From the NCBI GenBank assembly GCA_000434535.1, contig FR878731.1:74243-81309 (forward strand): a stretch of 7,067 nt of DNA, given 5' to 3'. Numbering within the stretch: the first letter of the stretch is position 1; the number at the start of each line of letters is the position of its first letter. The notes beneath the pieces were generated by a model, which saw only the letters and a program-made list of their open reading frames with translations, was not told where the DNA came from and did no database searches. Position numbers and translations under genes: made by a program. Below are positions 5,851 to 7,067 of this stretch, piece by piece. Source of the DNA: Collinsella sp. CAG:166 (GTDB taxonomy: Bacteria > Actinomycetota > Coriobacteriia > Coriobacteriales > Coriobacteriaceae).

Positions 5851-5925
5851 TTATCGTCGTCGGGAAATTGCGCGCTGGCGTCGGATGGCATTGTCTGCAG
5901 TAGTGATGATCTTTACGAACTGCAT
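5851..5925 (-). CDS. arginine-rich leader peptide upstream of argG (24 aa)
   Basis: A 24-codon frame runs from ATG 5923-5925 to TAA 5851-5853 on the argG strand. Its ribosome binding site, AAAGGAGAGG (5929-5938), is the strongest in the window, with AGGAG six bases before the ATG. The peptide starts MQFVKIITTADNAI and ends RRQRAISRRR: six arginines in the last ten residues. The codons are CGA, CGC, CGC, then CGA CGA CGA just before the stop. In nearby rpiB I see CGC and CGT but no CGA, so these codons look selected for slow decoding when charged tRNA-Arg is low. Such peptides (as in trp, his and leu leaders) sense an amino acid by ribosome stalling and act in cis on the RNA rather than as proteins. 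Its stop is 205 bases before argG, which makes arginine for protein synthesis. The peptide and its signal are seen directly; the sensing role is inferred. Confidence 0.7.
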   Translation of the reverse strand: MQFVKIITTADNAIRRQRAISRRR

Positions 5926-5959
5926 CTGCCTCTCCTTTCACCTATCGCCGGGCGCAATT

Positions 5960-5965
5960 CTTATA
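5960..5965 (-). promoter_or_regulatory. candidate -10 element for the argG leader transcript
   Basis: TATAAG on the minus strand (5960-5965) matches the -10 consensus at five of six positions. It would start RNA near 5953, about 28 bases before the leader-peptide ATG. There is no -35 match at the right distance; instead the GTAAACGGT repeats flank that position, suggesting activator dependence. An alternative is TTGTGC (6051-6056) with TAATAT (6029-6034), spacer 16, which would give a longer leader. Confidence 0.3.
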
Positions 5966-5967
5966 TC

Positions 5968-5997
5968 GTAAACGGTACCTATTCCTCGGTAAACGGT
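5968..5997. repeat. direct repeat GTAAACGGT, two copies 21 bp apart
   Basis: Identical 9-mers at 5968-5976 and 5989-5997 have starts 21 bases apart. They flank the position expected for a -35 element of the candidate leader promoter, placing a possible regulator on one face of the helix. No known consensus is recognised. Confidence 0.45.
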
Positions 5998-6041
5998 TGT
6001 TTTTCCGTCTCCGTTTTCGATGGTCGCTATATTACGCTAAA

Positions 6042-6054
6042 GTGCCCGCGGCAC
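6042..6054. repeat. short palindrome GTGCC-CGC-GGCAC
   Basis: Five-base arms with a 3-base centre, located in the spacer and -35 part of the alternative leader promoter (6029-6056, minus). GC-rich in an otherwise AT-richer stretch; could be an operator or chance. Confidence 0.25.
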
Positions 6055-6074
6055 AAGCGACAACTTCAAATTTC

Positions 6075-6111
6075 TGAAAAGTTTTTTCATTACTTTGTGA
6101 ATGGTGATGCA
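6075..6111. promoter_or_regulatory. pair of ArgR-box-like sites upstream of the argG leader
   Basis: TGAAT-GGTG-ATGCA (6098-6111) fits the half-sites of the AhrC/ArgR box (TGAAT, four bases, ATKCA). TGAAAA-GTT-TTTTCA (6075-6089) is a perfect inverted repeat with similar half-sites. Their centres are about 22 bases apart, close to the 21-base spacing of paired E. coli ARG boxes. They lie between divergent argG and the HAD gene. No ArgR gene is in the window, so the regulator is inferred. Confidence 0.4.
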
Positions 6112-6154
6112 AACGCGCGCCAATCCTGCGAAAATACGCCCGACTACGAGTTAA

Positions 6155-6163
6155 TGGTTATAA
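6155..6163 (+). promoter_or_regulatory. candidate extended -10 element for the HAD phosphatase gene
   Basis: TGG-TTATAA (6155-6163) resembles an extended -10, giving a start near 6170 and a leader of about 30 bases before the ATG at 6200. No matching -35 is seen. Confidence 0.25.
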
Positions 6164-6199
6164 CGTCTGAAACAATCTCGAAACGAAAGGCTCGCTTTT

Positions 6200-7027
6200 A
6201 TGCAAACTTACGAATCGGACGCCAATATCGGAAACATTAAGCTCATCGCCGTCGACATGGACAAGACACTGCTGACCGACGAGCGCGTGCTGCCGCAAGG
6301 CCTTGACGAACGCCTGGACAAGCTCGCCGAAGCCGGCATCGTATTCTGCCCCGCCAGCGGACGTCCCGCCCCCAAGCTCGAAGAGATGTTCGAGGGCATC
6401 AAGAACCGCCTCGCCTTTTGTCCCGACAACGGCGCATGCGTGATCTATCGTGGCAGCTATATCTATAAGAGCATTATCGACGTGGAGCTGTACCAGCAGG
6501 TCTTGAGCCGCGCCTCGGAGGATCCTCGCGCTGTCCCCGTCCTGTGCTGCTTCGACGAGTTCTACGTGCTTGCCCGCGACCATCAATACCACGACGAGAT
6601 CAGCGTCTACTACAACACAATCAACTACGTCGACAGCTTTGAGGGCATTGATATCGAGTCCAACAAGATCTCGATCTTCTTCCCCGACTACGACGCCGAG
6701 CCGGCGTTTCGCGAGGACTACAGCCCGGCATTCTCGGACCGACTCTACGTCACCAATGCTGGCCGCGAGTGGATCGACTTTATGAACTTGGGCGTCGACA
6801 AGGGCGCCGGCGTCGCGCACCTGTGCGAGCACCTGGACATCGATATCGCCGACGCCGCCGCCGTGGGCGATACTTACAACGATATCCCCATGCTGGAGCG
6901 CGTCGGGCATAGCTTTATCGTGGACAATGCCGAGGAGCATATGAACGCGCATGCTAAGTGGCGCATTCCGAGCAACAACGACGGGGGCGTACTGACGCTC
7001 ATCGACGCCATCTTGGCGGCTCGTTAA
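6200..7027 (+). CDS. HAD-superfamily hydrolase, Cof-type (subfamily IIB) phosphatase
   Basis: The 275-residue protein has all four HAD motifs. Motif I is IAVDMDKTLL at 16-25, with nucleophile Asp19 and acid/base Asp21; motif II is CPASGRP at 50-56 (Ser53); motif III is Lys201 in GVDKGAGV; motif IV is VGDTYNDIPML at 222-232, whose two aspartates bind magnesium. The roughly 120-residue insertion between motifs II and III is the type IIB cap, which sets substrate choice. Length and layout match Cof/YidA-like cytoplasmic phosphatases acting on sugar phosphates, flavin precursors or other phosphometabolites; the substrate cannot be told. Motif I reads DMDKT, where DxDGT is commonest; the lysine replaces the glycine, and both aspartates remain. 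AAAGG (6186-6190), nine bases before the ATG, supports the start. The gene is divergent from argG and unrelated to arginine synthesis as far as I can see. Confidence 0.93.
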   Translation: MQTYESDANIGNIKLIAVDMDKTLLTDERVLPQGLDERLDKLAEAGIVFCPASGRPAPKLEEMFEGIKNRLAFCPDNGACVIYRGSYIYKSIIDVELYQQVLSRASEDPRAVPVLCCFDEFYVLARDHQYHDEISVYYNTINYVDSFEGIDIESNKISIFFPDYDAEPAFREDYSPAFSDRLYVTNAGREWIDFMNLGVDKGAGVAHLCEHLDIDIADAAAVGDTYNDIPMLERVGHSFIVDNAEEHMNAHAKWRIPSNNDGGVLTLIDAILAAR

Positions 7028-7029
7028 CG

Positions 7030-7067
7030 CGCCCGTCGGACCTGGCCGGGCGAGGCGGGTAAGTTTT
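7030..7067 (+). terminator. possible terminator after the HAD gene, cut by the window edge
   Basis: CGCCCG (7030-7035) pairs with CGGGCG (7047-7052) shortly after the stop codon. TTTT ends the window (7064-7067), but 11 bases separate it from this stem. A longer stem using sequence beyond the edge cannot be judged. Confidence 0.3.

Noticed and set aside
5782..6240. 152-codon plus-strand ORF between argG and the HAD gene
   Set aside because: It begins at GTG with no ribosome binding site, has third-position GC far below its neighbours, overlaps the well-supported HAD start by 41 bases, and covers the leader peptide and promoter region. No family is recognised.
6158..6952. 264-codon minus-strand ORF opposite the HAD gene
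   Set aside because: Antisense to a protein with all four HAD motifs; no motif or ribosome binding site of its own.

Overview
The window looks like a chromosomal segment of a GC-rich Gram-positive anaerobe. Codon third positions are strongly GC-biased, start codons are preceded by strong AGGAG/AAAGG ribosome binding sites, and genes are separated by GC-rich hairpin terminators. The protein sequences and gene content (CyuA-type cysteine desulfidase, RpiB, Ndk, ArgG, ArgH) remind me of Coriobacteriia such as Collinsella. That assignment is inference from memory; no database was searched.

Layout from left to right: (1) a partial cyuA-like L-cysteine desulfidase gene (minus, 1-757, runs off the left edge); (2) a divergent intergenic region with operator-like repeats; (3) rpiB, ribose-5-phosphate isomerase B (plus, 1029-1496); (4) two back-to-back terminators between convergent rpiB and ndk; (5) ndk, nucleoside-diphosphate kinase (minus, 1674-2078), with a good candidate promoter; (6) argH, argininosuccinate lyase (minus, 2466-3896); (7) a 56-residue unknown small protein gene (minus, 4015-4185); (8) argG, argininosuccinate synthase (minus, 4419-5645), followed by its own terminator; (9) a 550-base AT-richer region between divergent argG and a HAD-family phosphatase gene (plus, 6200-7027).

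argG and argH encode the last two steps of arginine synthesis (citrulline + aspartate + ATP to argininosuccinate, then to arginine + fumarate). They lie on the same strand, but a terminator and a small gene separate them, so they need not form a simple operon.

The most interesting part is upstream of argG. A 24-codon open reading frame on the argG strand (5851-5925) has a near-perfect Shine-Dalgarno sequence. Its last ten residues are RRQRAISRRR: six arginines, four of them encoded by CGA. Between its stop codon and argG lie several overlapping inverted repeats and a U-rich hairpin. Upstream of it are two ArgR-box-like sites. Together this suggests that argG is controlled by arginine-sensing leader-peptide attenuation, possibly together with an ArgR-type repressor. 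The peptide and repeats are seen directly; the mechanism is inference.

The other genes are ordinary housekeeping or metabolic genes with intact active-site motifs. The long opposite-strand open frames over argH, argG, cyuA and the HAD gene look like shadows caused by high GC content.
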